A DNA stretch of 64,000 nucleotides from Cryptomeria japonica (taxonomy: Eukaryota; Streptophyta; Pinopsida; Cupressales; Cupressaceae). The notes under the pieces are model-generated. The model made no database searches. It was not told the origin of the DNA and saw only the letters and a list, made by a program, of their open reading frames with translations. The stretch covers positions 141,240,897 through 141,304,896 of the forward strand of contig NC_081407.1 in NCBI RefSeq assembly GCF_030272615.1. Direction: 5' to 3'. Position numbers and translations under genes: made by a program. This document shows, piece after piece, positions 33,750-45,945 of this stretch (the first letter of the stretch is position 1; each line of letters begins with the position of its first letter).

Positions 33750-34075
33750 GATTAATACATAATATATTAATGTAATATAATTTAACATATATTAATGTAA
33801 TAATTATAATTATATAATAATTAAATAATTATTATTTATATAATAAATATAATGATTAATACATAATATATTAATGTAATATAATTTAACATGTTAATGT
33901 AATAATTATAATTATATAATAATTAAATAATTATTATTTATATAATAAATATAATGATTAATACACAATATATTAATGTAATATAATTTAACATATGTTA
34001 ATGTAATTATTACACATAATTATAATTATATAATAATTAAATAATTATTACTTATATATAATTATTGATAATAAA
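33747..34075. repeat. AT-only tandem repeat, three copies of about 105 bp
   Basis: AATGATTAATACATAATATA begins each of three units near 33747, 33851 and 33953; each ends TAATTATTATTTATATA or similar. The third has a small insertion containing ATTACACAT. The units contain almost no G or C. Confidence 0.9.
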
Positions 34076-34361
34076 TAAAATAATAATATATATAATTAAT
34101 AATAATTATTATAATAATCTCTCGTTAATGGGGTTTATGGAGTTGAATCCCTAGTGCTTTATGGTCATGCAATATGGAAATCTTCATTAGATGGCTGGAT
34201 GAAGCTCAACTTTGATGGAGCATCTTGGGGGAATTCCGAATCTTTTGGGACATGATGCATACTTTGGGACTCTTAAGGCAATACAAAATTCACATCTTCC
34301 CTTTCATTAGTTCTGGGTACCGACAATGAAGCTAAATTTCAAGCCCTCCACCATGTAACAA

Positions 34362-34655
34362 CTTAAATCACAGACAGTAAGTATACATTTGTAAGTTTAA
34401 AAGTGATTAACATTGAGAGTTGTCAAGCATACATTTGTAAGTTTAAAAGTGATTAACATTGAGAGTTGTCAAGCATACATTTGTAAGTTTAAAAGTGATT
34501 AACATTGAGAGTTGTCTGACATTTTCTAGGCTTAATATGTTGCTTAATGTGTGTGGTCACACTAAGAATGCACTTTTAGACTTAAAAGTGTTAAACACTC
34601 AAAGTTGACTAACATTCTCTAGACTTAATATGTTGCTTAGTGTGTGTGGTTTAAG
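34362..34655. mobile_element. MITE-like element, 294 bp, inside RNase H
   Basis: Left end CTTAAATCACAGACAGTAAG and the reverse complement of the right end, CTTAAACCACACACACTAAG, match at 16 of 20 positions, so it has terminal inverted repeats. Inside are three 46-bp tandem repeats and a second internal end-like word (TTGCTTAATGTGTGTGGT). No reading frame. A flanking target duplication was not clear, so the superfamily is unassigned. Confidence 0.6.
34378..34515 (+). repeat. 46-bp tandem repeat, three copies
   Basis: CAAGCATACATTTGTAAG ... CATTGAGAGTTGT repeats three times; copies two and three are identical, the first differs only at its 5' end. Confidence 0.95.
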
Positions 34656-34959
34656 ACTGATCGACCTCCATGGATTTAAGATTTGCGACAAATTTCTCAT
34701 CTAGAAATTGAAGATGATTCTATAATGATGATCAATTTGGTTAGACAATGGACCATGCCCAGTTGGCATCTCCAAATTCTTCTCAATGAAGTTCTTATAG
34801 TTTTATATCAATGTCCATAGTCCATGGCTAATCATGTCTACCAATAAGCCAACTTAGCAGCTGACAAAGACTTACTACCGATGGTGTTGCCTCCTTTATC
34901 GAGGTGCTTCTTGTTTAGATGGCAATTGTACTCTAGCATTGACACTCATTTTATCATAA

Positions 34960-35975
34960 TCTTGACATGCACTTAATGGTCCTCTCTACAATGGTTGCTC
35001 ATATTCACCACCCCATGGCATTCAAATTTGTCACATTAGCATCGATTTGCTCCATTTTTGCAATAATACTCCTCTTCTACCAGCTGGCTCTTAGCGCTGG
35101 CATCAAGTTCGTCTCACGTCTTATCATCGTCTGTCTTACCATTTTCATCTCATTTTATAGATTGAAATCTGTACTTATGTAGTGTTCATATTAAATGAAC
35201 ATATTTTTCACCTAAGGTGTTCATTTCCTTTTCTACAATGGTGTGTACTAGTTCATTCGACAAACGTGGGAAGGACTCTTATTTGTCTGTTAAAGTTCTA
35301 GGCAACATTTTTTTGGGCATCCAACTTCTTTCTTTAGATATGACCAATCATGACACAAAAATGGATACACCCATCCGTTTGGTCAGTGCTCAAAGATAGA
35401 TGTCCTATCTTGGCCAAACTATCGCTTGAACATGGTTTTCTTAGCACCAAATGGTCTCATGTTGAAAGCAATTAAAATGGTGTTGGGCGATAAATTTATG
35501 ATAGTTGAGGACCACTATTGGGTGAACATCAAAATGTCATCTCAGTTTGTTGCATCTCTCTTAGATTTGGGAGAGTGCTTGAGATGACTAACATTTTAGT
35601 TAAGACTAACTTTTTTTTTTTGGCAATTATCGCTTCAGCTTGTCTTGGTTGCTGGACTGGGTCATGCGGGGATACCCTCGGTGTTAAAAAAACTTTCTTG
35701 ACAACTTGGAGTGGGTATTCCCAACTTGGTGGACATCCCCGTTTTTCTTAGTCATAGAGTTCTTATCGTTTTGCACCCCTTTCTAGGTAATTTCAAGTTC
35801 ATTGCCATCCTTCAACACCATTGTCGAGTGACCGAACATTGTTCCTTCCTGAAGAAAATTACTGATATCGAGCAAACTATAGGCACATAATGGATGTTTG
35901 CATTTATGAAAAAGGTTGCGCAAGAGCAACATTCCACAAAATTCGCTGATGAGCCAACAACTAGTGATGACAATT
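34960..35975 (+). pseudogene. Coding-like sequence downstream of LINE RNase H, unknown
   Basis: Frame pieces include a hydrophobic MAFKFVTLASICSIFAIIL, then KDSYLSVKVLGNIFLGIQLL, NMVFLAPNGLMLKAIKM, VEDHYWVNIKMSSQFVASLL, and LGNFKFIAILQHHCRVTEHC running into KKITDIEQTIG and ADEPTTSDDN before TAA near 35977. The pieces lie in different frames. It resembles the helical, charged end of the ORF at 29052-30582 in general style only. Confidence 0.35.
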
Positions 35976-36150
35976 AACCACTTTTTGTTATGCTTTGAGA
36001 TACTTTTGTTGTATATGGACTAGTTTTTTTTTGGTCTCTTTTCTATACCATAACTAGCGTAGGGCTGAAATTTCATGACAATTCTTGTCTGTCATATGAA
36101 TTTTTTATGACGTTTTCATCATTGCAATGTCTTTCATTTGACGTTTTAAG

Positions 36151-37246
36151 AAAAATATTAATTGTCAAAAATATATTTAATTTAGACAAAATATTAAAAA
36201 TATTATTTTTTCTCACAAAAAACTTGATGGTAAATTTAAATTTTTTAATTGTGGTTATCTACAATTTAATTTACAAAAAGTGATAATTAAAATGTAGATG
36301 TTTTTTCTTGAAAAGAAATGTAAATTCTTATCCTTTCATTATTTGTATCACACTTATGATATCTTATATAGATAAAAAGAGTATTAAAATTTAGGAAACA
36401 ATGCTAAATCGATAATTTATGCAAAAAATTTAAATTTACCATGTAAGTTTCTAAATTCGTATTGAAAAATCTTGTTTATAATTAAAATAGAAACAATTCG
36501 AAAAAATTCATATTAAAATATCATTTCAATTATAACAAGTTTCTAACTTCATATAAGAAAATAGATACTAAAAATTCATTCTAAAATATTATAAAATTAG
36601 AAACAACTCTACCCTACCACTTCAGAATATTCTAAATAAATTTTTATTTTTATAATATTCTAAAATAATATATATAGATATTAAAAAGATATTAAAAATT
36701 ATAATACTATATAATATATATTACCTACTATAATTTTTTATGACTTATTAATAATTTGAAGTCTCTTATATACGATTTTAGAAAAAAATAGCATGTCAAT
36801 GAATATGGTCTAATATTTGTTTAGCTTATCATATATGGTAAAAAAATGGTCATATTGAACGTCAAATTCCAAGCCTAACTAGTGATATGTTCTCTACATA
36901 GGTTAGTCTCTTGCTCACATAAAGAGCCACTTTCTTTAGTTTAGTCTCTCTACTCATATAAGAGCTACTATTTATGCTATATTTTGTAAACTCCACTCAA
37001 CTTAGGGGCTTCTCTTTCCAAGATTATTCATTTTAATTCATTCATTGTACATATCTTTATTATCAATACAAATATAAAGCTTACTTATCAAAAAATAATA
37101 ATTAATATTATAATATAAGTCAATTATTATATATAAAATTATATATAATGTTAATTATTATAATTATTACTATATTGATGTTAATCGAATAAAAATCCAA
37201 TCCTAACAATAATAATTATTAACAGTGTATAATTATATAATTAAAT
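36151..37246. other. AT-rich DNA, no gene seen
   Basis: Homopolymer A/T runs and TATA words throughout; no frame of interest. Confidence 0.6.
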
Positions 37247-37260
37247 TTAAAGATACAATT
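37247..37260. repeat. Target-site duplication, left copy
   Basis: TTAAAGATACAATT, identical to 38862-38875, flanks the LINE at 37261-38861. Confidence 0.85.
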
Positions 37261-37522
37261 TTGTTTTACTCGGTAATAATTTTGGTTTTATTAATATCCA
37301 AAAAAGAGTTCATACATAAGATCCAAACAACACCCCAAATAACTGAAACTACCATAAAGGCAGTTCTGCCACAACGATATAAGACTAGAAAAAACCTACC
37401 AAACTTGCCAATTATAGGCATCCACAAAAAAAACCACTCGATTACATCACCAGTCCCCGACAAAACATAGTCTAAAAAGACGTATAACAAAAAAGACATG
37501 ACACCACCATAAAACATAAACA

Positions 37523-38270
37523 TCTACAACTCACTGGAATTTCCTCCCATGCTTGCTCCTCACCACCCCTTCTTCTTGATTCTCTGCCACCTTCGACTTT
37601 CTTGGGTGCAACGCCCGTCTCGATTCTCCTTCGTCCTCTACCTTGGCCTGTGCAATGACCTCATCCAATTCTCTAATTTCCACTACCAACTTCAGCGCGT
37701 CCCAGCCCCGCCTTGCCTCCTCTCTATGGTGAAATTTTCACATGCCCTTCACCCACTGAAGAAAAGGATACAGACTTGCATTTCCACTGTTTTCACCTGT
37801 CTCCAATCCCTCCCATGCATCAAATCCCACACCCGGCTCTGCCCATTCTAAGAAGGAGTCCATCCCCACCAGAAAATCATCCTGCACTATCGTCTGCATT
37901 ACTCTTCTCTCCGTTGCAGTGGATTCTCCCAACTCCAAACCCCAAGCCATGATGAGTGAAAAAACACCCATCTTCATTTTGTACTCGAATTTGAGCACAT
38001 TGAAAGCCCCCCCACCACAATTGCAACACCGTGAGCCAATAATTCATCCGAAAATTTAAACATCCTTTGTAGTTGTCTGATGGTCATTTCCCCGTAAAAG
38101 GATAAATCTGCTTCCTACTTCGCAACGTAAAATTTGCCTCCATAATCGCCACTCTCCCCACTTCACCACTTCCCAATACTGTTATGGTTTTCTTCCAAGA
38201 AACCCTGCAATGTTTTCAGCTTCCTTCTCAATGAAGCCTCGAGAAAATAAGGACAATGTTAAATGCAAAT
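37523..38270 (-). pseudogene. Coding-like region after RNase H in TSD-bounded LINE (ORF3-like)
   Basis: Minus-strand pieces: EKEAENIAGFLGRK, then in a neighbouring frame GEVGRVAIMEANFTLRSRKQ, MTIRQLQRMFKFSDELLAHG with VAIVVGGLS, then MGVFSLIMAWGLELGESTAT, DDFLVGMDSFLEWAEPGVGF, YPFLQWVKGM, TGA, and a charged end EEARRGWDALKLVVEIRELD and RKSKVAENQEEGVVRSKHG before TGA. Codon-like texture across three frames implies one protein with small indels. No known catalytic motif is visible. It lies inside the element bounds set by the duplication. Confidence 0.55.
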
Positions 38271-38331
38271 TCGATTAACTTGAAAGCCATCATTAATGAG
38301 CTTCATTACATAACACAATCGTCGGCCTTTG

Positions 38332-38850
38332 CTAACATACCTCTGCCATCCGTACTGAAAATAGTTGCAATGTCATTAATGCCCTCTTCCCACTTCCTCC
38401 TCCAAAAACATAATCCGAAAGTATATCCGCCTCTACATTACTAGTACGCCTCACATGACTTAATTGAAAATCATCAAAAAAATTTAGTTCTTCAATAATA
38501 TTGTAAATCCAACCTTGCAGGTGCCATGCCTCAATCCCCTCCTTCATTAATGCCTGGATAATAATTAAAGAATCTCTCTCTAAATGCAATTTTCTAGCGC
38601 CTAATTGTTTACACATCCTAACTACTAACAACGTCGCTGATGCTTAAGCCAAATTATTTGTGCCATCTTCCAATCTCTGAGCTCCTAAAGATAAGACCTC
38701 ACCCTTCCAATCCCTCACACTGATCCCTACCCCCGAAGGTCCCGGGTTGCCTTTAGAGGCCCCATCAAAGTTCACTTTCCACCATCCCTCCATAGGTCTC
38801 TCCCCCTCAACATTAAAATAACCTTTGTTGGTTTGAACCCAACTAAGCCC
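38332..38850 (-). pseudogene. LINE RNase H domain
   Basis: Minus strand: GWWKVNFDGASKGNPGPSG (first Asp), then NNLA*ASATLL where the stop replaces the catalytic Glu codon (TAA for an expected GAA), LHLERDSLIIIQALMKEG (Asp), and HVRRTSNVEADILSDYVFG (last Asp). It matches the RVT_3-type RNase H at the end of plant LINE ORF2. Apart from the stop it is nearly intact. Confidence 0.9.
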
Positions 38851-38861
38851 ATTAACGAACC

Positions 38862-38875
38862 TTAAAGATACAATT
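38862..38875. repeat. Target-site duplication, right copy
   Basis: TTAAAGATACAATT, identical to 37247-37260. Confidence 0.85.
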
Positions 38876-40739
38876 ATTATAATTATGTAAATTAATTAAT
38901 TATAATTTAATGATTAAAAAATATAATATGTAAAATTTTAATTTCAATTTGATACATTCTTTTTGACAAAACTTCTACAACATAAATCTAAATTTTATTT
39001 TTATTGACACATGAAAATACATCTCCTGTTTTTAAAAAACTCTAACATTAATAAGTGCCATATAAAAATGTACTATTGAACTTTTGACTAAATGAAATCT
39101 ATTTTCATATCTTCAATAAAAGAGGAACCAATAATTAGAATCTTAGAATAGTACTTGTGGTTATCATAAGGGGCCATCAATAAGGTTTGAATATTTTCAA
39201 AACTTTTGCTACCCTTAAATTTGATAGATCATTCTGGTAATCAATGCGTTCAAATCATTAAATTCGAAATGCCTCAACCGATTCCCTCAAATAAATGAGC
39301 TAGATTCCAAAAGATCGTGACAAGTTTAGAATGTAAACGCAAATAATCAACATGAACTTTTACCTGGAGTTACTCGAGGGGAAGTAACTCCCAATGCCTT
39401 GATAGATTAAGGAAGGAAGAAGAGGGTTTGTTCATCACAGCATATATGTAGCTTAAGAGCTTACAGTGGAACCATGGCGATGCCACTTTTATATGTTATA
39501 CCGGGTGATCAAGTGGGTGCAATACAATTCTCATAAAACAGGTATCCGAAAGTCACAAATTCCCATATTAACTAAATCGATCAATATGATTCAAGCATAT
39601 GGTTGATTACCGCAGCTTCTTACATTAAATTCCAGTAAATAGTTATGCTTAATATTGGGTCTTGGAATATTTCTTTGAATTCAACATCATAATGAAATTG
39701 CATTCTGAATCCAATCCCCTATTTAAGGCTAGTCATAACTTATTAAGCCATTCATAGTTTTGCATGCGGGTCTTTGTTTTTAAATGAATCAGAGCTGAGT
39801 TCGAGTAGTTGCTGACTCAAATGTATTAAAATCTATACTAGATAACATTTCACCCTGCCCAAATGTTATCGATTAGATATTGGTTGCTTCCTTCTGATAT
39901 TTTTATTGAGGTTCACTTTTCACTAGCTCGGAAAATATGTTTTTATGGATACACTATAGGAATTCCTTGAATTTTTTCAAATTACATCTCTTTGCCCTTG
40001 GAAGAACTAGTTAGAATAATGCAGTTTGAAGCTGCAAGAAGTGGATTAAAGGGTGTTTAAACTCATTGTAATTCATATGGTGGTGGGAATTCTGAGACTT
40101 AACACATAGAGTATTGGGAAAAAGCTGTGATAAAATACTTTTGTAAATTCCATCAACATTTTCATATCGCACTGTGCGATCCATCATGAGGATGAAGATG
40201 CCTATGTAAAACTGCTTTATCACAGGTTTTCCAGAAGTGTTTTTCTATGATAACCGGTTGTTTATTAAGCTAAAGACTGTATATGACAACGGGTAAAATA
40301 GAATATGAGGCAAAGCATGTAGATGAAATTACATCTGGTACATGACCGTATGCATAATAGAATATAACAACTGCAATTGAAGTGAAGAAGAGAAGGTTCA
40401 AGAGGATATGTGATTAGAATATATGTGCCACCCACCGCTGTCCCCAAATTTGGGTTCATGGTTCCCTTGTCCCTGAAACCCGTCCTTGATAGACCCTGTC
40501 TCCCATCTCCGAAACTCTGTGGAACAATTGTTTTTAATGGGAAAAAGAGCGGAGCAATAATTCAAGTATGCTTAACTTGAATCGAACTCTGCATGAAGCT
40601 CTGTGAGGCAAATGAGAATGATGAAATCTCCACGGTTTCTTTGTACTTAAAATTTATATCAAATGGCCATAGAATGGTTGAATAGCATACTGAAACAATT
40701 TTAGAAGCAAATATGTAGAATTCGAATTGAGTTCTAGAG
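38876..40739. other. No gene seen
   Basis: AT-rich to mixed DNA with only short frames on both strands. No element ends recognised. Confidence 0.55.
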
Positions 40740-41060
40740 TGTCATGCCCCCTGATCGCAGTCGTTGTAAACTGGGATCACAACTTTTATATCAGTCAAAC
40801 CCAGGCAATTAAAATAAATAGGGCCGACCTAGGGTTTAAGGGCAAACAATAAAGATGATCACTAAATGAATATGGGCCGACCTCCTTGACCTGGGTGTTC
40901 AAATAGGGCATGCAAAATAAAACAGTTTCCTCTCCTATAATTGGCAACCACCTTTTGAAAAGGGAATTTAAATAATAAAAATATAATTTATTAATTTATT
41001 TGCTGCTGGTTTACCTCACTGAGGAGGCATGACCGTTAGGTGAGGAGGTGCATGTGAATT

Positions 41061-41069
41061 GTATAAATA
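41061..41069 (+). promoter_or_regulatory. TATA-like box
   Basis: GTATAAATA within the LTR-like segment. Confidence 0.4.
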
Positions 41070-41363
41070 GAGGTCTTTGGGAGGACAAAATATAAGGAAT
41101 TATAAGAATATTTCTGAGTGTAAGAAGAGCAGAATTAAAAGTCTACTGCAGCAAAATTGTATGAAATATTTGAACAGATTTATGAGACTCGGTTGATCTC
41201 ATTTTCTGAAAGTAACAGGGCTGACCAAGGAATTTAATTGCAACTAATCATTAAAAGAGAGGCCGACAGGGCTAATAGAGGGACAGTGTTTCAAGTTGAG
41301 GAGGCACCTCCGTTGGGAGGGACATCACCATGAGCGAGGGAGGCGACCCTTCACCCCAGTGGC

Positions 41364-41371
41364 TATATAAG
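41364..41371 (+). promoter_or_regulatory. Second TATA-like box
   Basis: CTATATAA about 300 bp after the first. Confidence 0.4.
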
Positions 41372-41520
41372 TTGGATTTTCCTTGGAAAGAGGGAAAAAC
41401 AACAGCATCGAAGAAGATTGGAGTTCTTATAAAGTGAGCAAATCAGATTCAGACCTTTACTACTCCCATCCGCTGTGGATAAAATATAGTGTGATCTGGA
41501 AAAGGGACATTACATAGAGT

Positions 41521-44500
41521 TTTGAATTGAACAGCCATACCATAGGTGTTGCATGTCATGTGGCCTGCCATTAATTGTGACATCTCCTGCGGCACCTATT
41601 GACCTAGCAGCTATGCATGGTGTTGCATTGGCATTGGCAGAATAGTGAATGTCTTTTGTTGATTGTTTAATTTCTTGCAAAATTATGGTGTTTGTTCTAA
41701 ACTCATATGTACCATTTTATGGGATTTTTTAGGGTTAATCTATTTCTCTACTTCCAAGAAAGAAATCTGCATGAAGAAGAATAGTTTATAAAGTATGCCT
41801 TGCAAAGTATTACAAATTTAAAATAGAAGTACCACCAGACAACATATAAAGCACTAGTAGAACTGACTTTTCAAGGTCAATATAAGGCACCCAATAGTAC
41901 ATAACAGAAAAATTGCCGATTAGGACTCAGCTGTGCTTAATCCAAGTCAACAGTGATCAATATTACTAGGTTCAAATTTGCCTGCCTGTTACATCCATTT
42001 GTCACTGTTCTCTGAGTGATCACCATTGGTTGAGGCTCTTCAAAGTTATCTCTTATGCTGGCTGTAACATGCTAAAAATTTAAAGGAAACATTTATTCAA
42101 AAATGTAACTAACTGAAACGAATGTAACCGTTGCAAATATAGCCGTTAACATAATCATTGCAAAGTAACATAAAGGATGAGATTTTTTTTTTTTTTAAAG
42201 ATAACAATAACTGAAAGTATTTCCATAGATCTAAACTAAACATAAACGTAAGATAAGGAAATAATTAACATTAAATTAATTGAAAGAGCAAGGGTTTAGA
42301 AGGTACTTTTCATTTGATGCTGACTTTTGAACTTCACAACTTTATCTAGATACCAGTGAGGAGGGAAAGTATCATTGGGGCGCTTTTCCGCCCAACCACG
42401 GACTGCTTAGTCCCCCGTGCCATATCCAACTGAATTGGCCCGGCCCTTCGCAGGAAGGTAACAGGAAGATGAACTCAATGCCATCTAAACTAAAGATAAT
42501 CCTACACAAATCCCTAGTCGGCCATACCCTATAGGTTTCCCTTAACTGGTATGACCTCTGACTAGATTGTGTATGTGGATAACATACTGGTTGACATTTA
42601 CAGAAGTATCGTCTCCATCTTTGGGGTTTTTCTAGGTTATTGCAAACACGCTAAAACATGAAGTCAATTGTTTAACATCCTGCTAGGTTGGAATGAATTC
42701 CTGTAGGTAACCAAGTCCTCAAATCTATCTCTAGGCTACTGCATTCTAACTCTATGAGGCCCATTGGCTGCCATACATGTTTGGACTCAAGCTTTCCTTG
42801 TTGTTCAACAAACTCGAGATGACTTATACTCTAAGAATGAAACCTTTCTTGACAAACCTTACGTTAATTTAATACGAAAATTCATACTTGTGCCCTTGAG
42901 CTAGCAACCTGGTCTTTCATGGGAACAAGGATGAATCCAAGCTTAATGAATATGTAGAAATCACTGACCTTCTTCTTTTCATGACCCAAAGTTCTGTACA
43001 AATATACCAGCCTGGAGTACAATAGTTGAATAGTTCGTAATCTGCACAGTCTCAATGCTATTTACACAAGGAAAGTAGCCCATACTCGGCCTTTATTAAC
43101 TGGCATCTGCCATTAAGTTACAAATGATTAACAAACGATGCCCTTTTTGCCCATAAAGGTTACATGAATCGCAATCGTCATTAGTTCACCACAGATTGGC
43201 ATATTTGATTTTATCGGTTGGTACTTTACCTTATCCTGAGGTTAAAGACCTTATTTTATTTAGATAAAAATTGTTCCCTTCTAATTTCATTGAAGCATGG
43301 TTAAAACTGAATTACTTCCTTAGTGAGGGAAAGATGAGATAGACAACAGATTGCCAGCACCCCCATCAATATTAGTTTCTATGTTTTGTGCATATTGAGA
43401 GCATTCGTGCTACTACTATACTGTTAGAAAAACTATTAATATTGTTTGAATGTCCCTTCATTAAGGTTGAGGAGCTATGTATTTCTATATTGAAAGATCC
43501 CTGATGGATCCCTTTTCTGATCTGCTGTAATTTTTATTTAATAAACTAGGTTTTTTTTTGTAATTTCCTGGTGATCTTATAGAATAGACAGAAGTGCAGA
43601 AAGGGGGTTTGTTTCTTTTTGTTTTGGAGTTTTGAAGATATATATATAAAGAAATAGTAAACAATAAGAGTGCGAAATAAGAATGGAAACAATGTTCATA
43701 AATTAGAACACTTACAATCTAAAATACTACAACTCGTACCAGGACAATAATCTGATTTCCTTGTATTCCAGCAATTATCATTTACCAATTTGGAGCTGCT
43801 ACAAAATGAATTGACCAGCAATGAATAAGCAAGATACAATATGCAGATTTCCAGCTCTTCACACCAGCAACAAACCAAACGTGGACAGCAAGGAAGAATG
43901 ACGCCACCACAACTCCCAAATGGCTGCAGCTGTAGTCACGTGCCAGCTGAATAAGGTTAGCTGCCTTGATGAAACCCTTTGAATGCAATCTGAATCCTCT
44001 GCAATCAATAGCGCACCCAATCTCTGTCAACTAATGCCCAACACCCTGAAGTATCTACTGACAAACTACTGCTGGGGGCTACGTCCTAGCCAGTATCCAA
44101 CCTGGGGTTTGCGTCCCAGATGAAGAATCGCTCTACCAGAGCAAATTCGCAAGAAGCAAGTTTTGAATGTGTAAAAGATATGCAAGAGTTAGGTCACAAC
44201 TTCCTTATAACACCTTTCCACTTAGCTCGAACCCTAAAAGTGACTCAATGGGGCGTTTAGGGTTAAAATGTTATATTTCTCATTTTAAGTTGCCAAGTGT
44301 ATAGAAAAACGACCTTTTTTCAAATATAAAGAAATCCGTTCACCGAAAGGATCTGAGTCAAAAGAGAAATATTTAGAAAAGTCCAAGACCTTTCCAACGA
44401 GCTATTACACCAAGGGATACGCATCCAGATGAGGCCAAAAACCCCTTATTACTCCAAAATGGCTATAAACATAGCCTTATTTAAATAATAAAAGCTAACT

Positions 44501-45783
44501 TAGGAAATATTAAAAATATAACCCAAATAGCTACAAAATGCTCAAATGACACCACAAACCAGAAAGTCAACCTGCCACCTGTCTGTGACTGAAGTCGGAA
44601 ATCAAGGATCCACTGGCAGTCTCATCCCTAAAATCTAGGGATGCTCCTAGAAACTAGGTAACAAACCCAAATCCTCTAAAACTGAACCCAAAGAATAATC
44701 TCAAGGAGACCCAACCCTGGGTATGGTCATAACCTCCTAAATAGTAGGGATATCCTCCATAAATGTAGGAACTATCTCCTAAAAATAAGGAACTGCTCCA
44801 AACTAATCAACTACTGCTAGAACACCAAGTCCCAGACATTGTATAACCACACTGAGTCTCTATCCATCGCTGTCAACCTACAAGACCCCATAATAAGCTG
44901 ACTCACATGTCTATGCTAGACAGAGCTAAAGAGGGGACATGACATATACATAGGACTATTAGCTTAAAAAAAACGTTATAAGCTCCCTTGCCTATCAACC
45001 CCTTTCTCACTAAGGTAATATTTACTAAAAGACTAAGTGCTCCCATAATGTTTATTATGCCCATCTGCATTTATGAGCTCTGAAATACTATTCTAGTTAG
45101 ACGTTTCTTACCAAGCTGAAGATAACTTAACCATCTTGATCGACGCTCTGGTATGAGGACCTCTTTCGGCCCAATGGTATCCAATAGCTGCAATTACACT
45201 TGCGAGTGAAATCATAATTACACCCTTCTTGACTGCGATAAGTCTAGGTTCAAGGGAGTTCAACTGGACTCAGAAGGGAACTAAGGCCAAACTTATGTTT
45301 AGCATTCATTTGTTATCAGTTATAGTACTCTAAAAATGTTATCATTAATTTCTCTCTCATTCAAGACTGCAATGACTTATGATGTTTCAACTGAATCCCT
45401 GGCTTGGGAAAAATTGGGGGCATAAGAGCCGCTAGATTGTACGCACAATTCTTAAGTACGGAATGTAACTTTGCTGGACATGTCTCTGCTGTCCTGGCAT
45501 CTTGAGAGTGACCTCCCAATAGTGATGCTAACTGCATCAAGTACAATGGTGCTCTTCTACCCACTGCCTTCATAGGCTAGGGTATAGGTTAATTTCTTAA
45601 ACTAGAGAGGTTAATCTTAATTAGATAATTTTAGCTTAGAGCTGTCTTGCCTTCTCAGTCTGAGAAAGTTCTGAATAACTTGATTAAGAGGCCAAATTCT
45701 TCTTTAAGTTGTCTCGGTTATGAACACCCTTTCATTGAATGGTATAAGTCTGCACCACTATGCTGGAATAGGCTTATTAGTAC
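41521..45783. other. Long stretch without gene, probable LTR debris
   Basis: Only short frames. 42355-42430 has GGAGGGAAAGTATCA and a GC-rich CCACGGACTGCTTAGTCC block; 43700-44230 read on the minus strand has a TATA-like GTTATAAGGAAG followed by a leader-like region. The GGAGGGAAAGTATCA word reappears inverted near 47919-47933. These suggest old LTRs but no ends could be fixed. Confidence 0.4.
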
Positions 45784-45945
45784 ATGTTAGGGTACACATA
45801 TATGGACACACGAGTACAAATACCTTTACATATACGTCAAGTATTACCAGTTATAAACCACACTGGTACATACTTGCCGGTATATGTCAAATTACGTGTG
45901 CAAATGTGCACCTGTACCCGCACCTTCACATGTACGATGAGTATT
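45784..45945. repeat. Cluster of alternating purine-pyrimidine words (ACATATACG type)
   Basis: ACACATATATGGACACACGA, CATATACGTC, GTACATAC, GTATATGTC, ACGTGTGCAAATGTGCAC and CACATGTACG follow closely. Confidence 0.6.

Larger units (their letters stand above)
34180..34930 (+). pseudogene. RNase H domain of LINE, split by an insertion
   Basis: GWMKLNFDGASWGN carries the first Asp, GTDNEAKFQALHHVT the Glu, and after the insertion LEIEDDSIMMINLVRQWTM the second Asp, then ANLAADK where ADxLA is expected. TGA after ESFGT and TAA after LWDS break the first half; the 34362-34655 insertion separates the halves. Confidence 0.75.
34120..36150 (+). mobile_element. LINE 3' part (RNase H plus downstream ORF), disrupted
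   Basis: Remnant of ORF2 RNase H, interrupted by a 294-bp inverted-repeat element, followed by about 1 kb of coding-like sequence and a T-rich end around 36000-36150. The 5' part is absent. The element ends are not defined. Confidence 0.6.
37261..38861 (-). mobile_element. 5'-truncated LINE insertion, 1601 bp, with 14-bp target-site duplication
   Basis: On the minus strand it starts in the ORF2 linker before RNase H (LSWVQTNKGYFNVEGE), passes through RNase H, then about 740 bp of further coding-like sequence, and ends in an untranslated tail with GGATATTAATAAAACC. TTAAAGATACAATT flanks both sides. Target-primed reverse transcription commonly makes such 5'-truncated copies, and the duplication defines what belongs to the element. 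Confidence 0.85.
40740..41520 (+). mobile_element. LTR-like segment with two TATA boxes
   Basis: Begins TGTCATGCCCCCTGATCGC. GGGCCGACCT recurs twice (about 40823 and 40874), then TATA-like GTATAAATAG (41061) and GCTATATAAG (41363), each followed by a purine-rich leader. This resembles a retrotransposon U3-R, perhaps with a duplicated promoter. The end and a second LTR were not found. Confidence 0.4.

Noticed and set aside
34967-35182. A small membrane-protein gene
   Set aside because: The hydrophobic 71-codon frame sits in a LINE remnant with neighbouring broken frames in the same orientation, so I treat it as part of that pseudogene.
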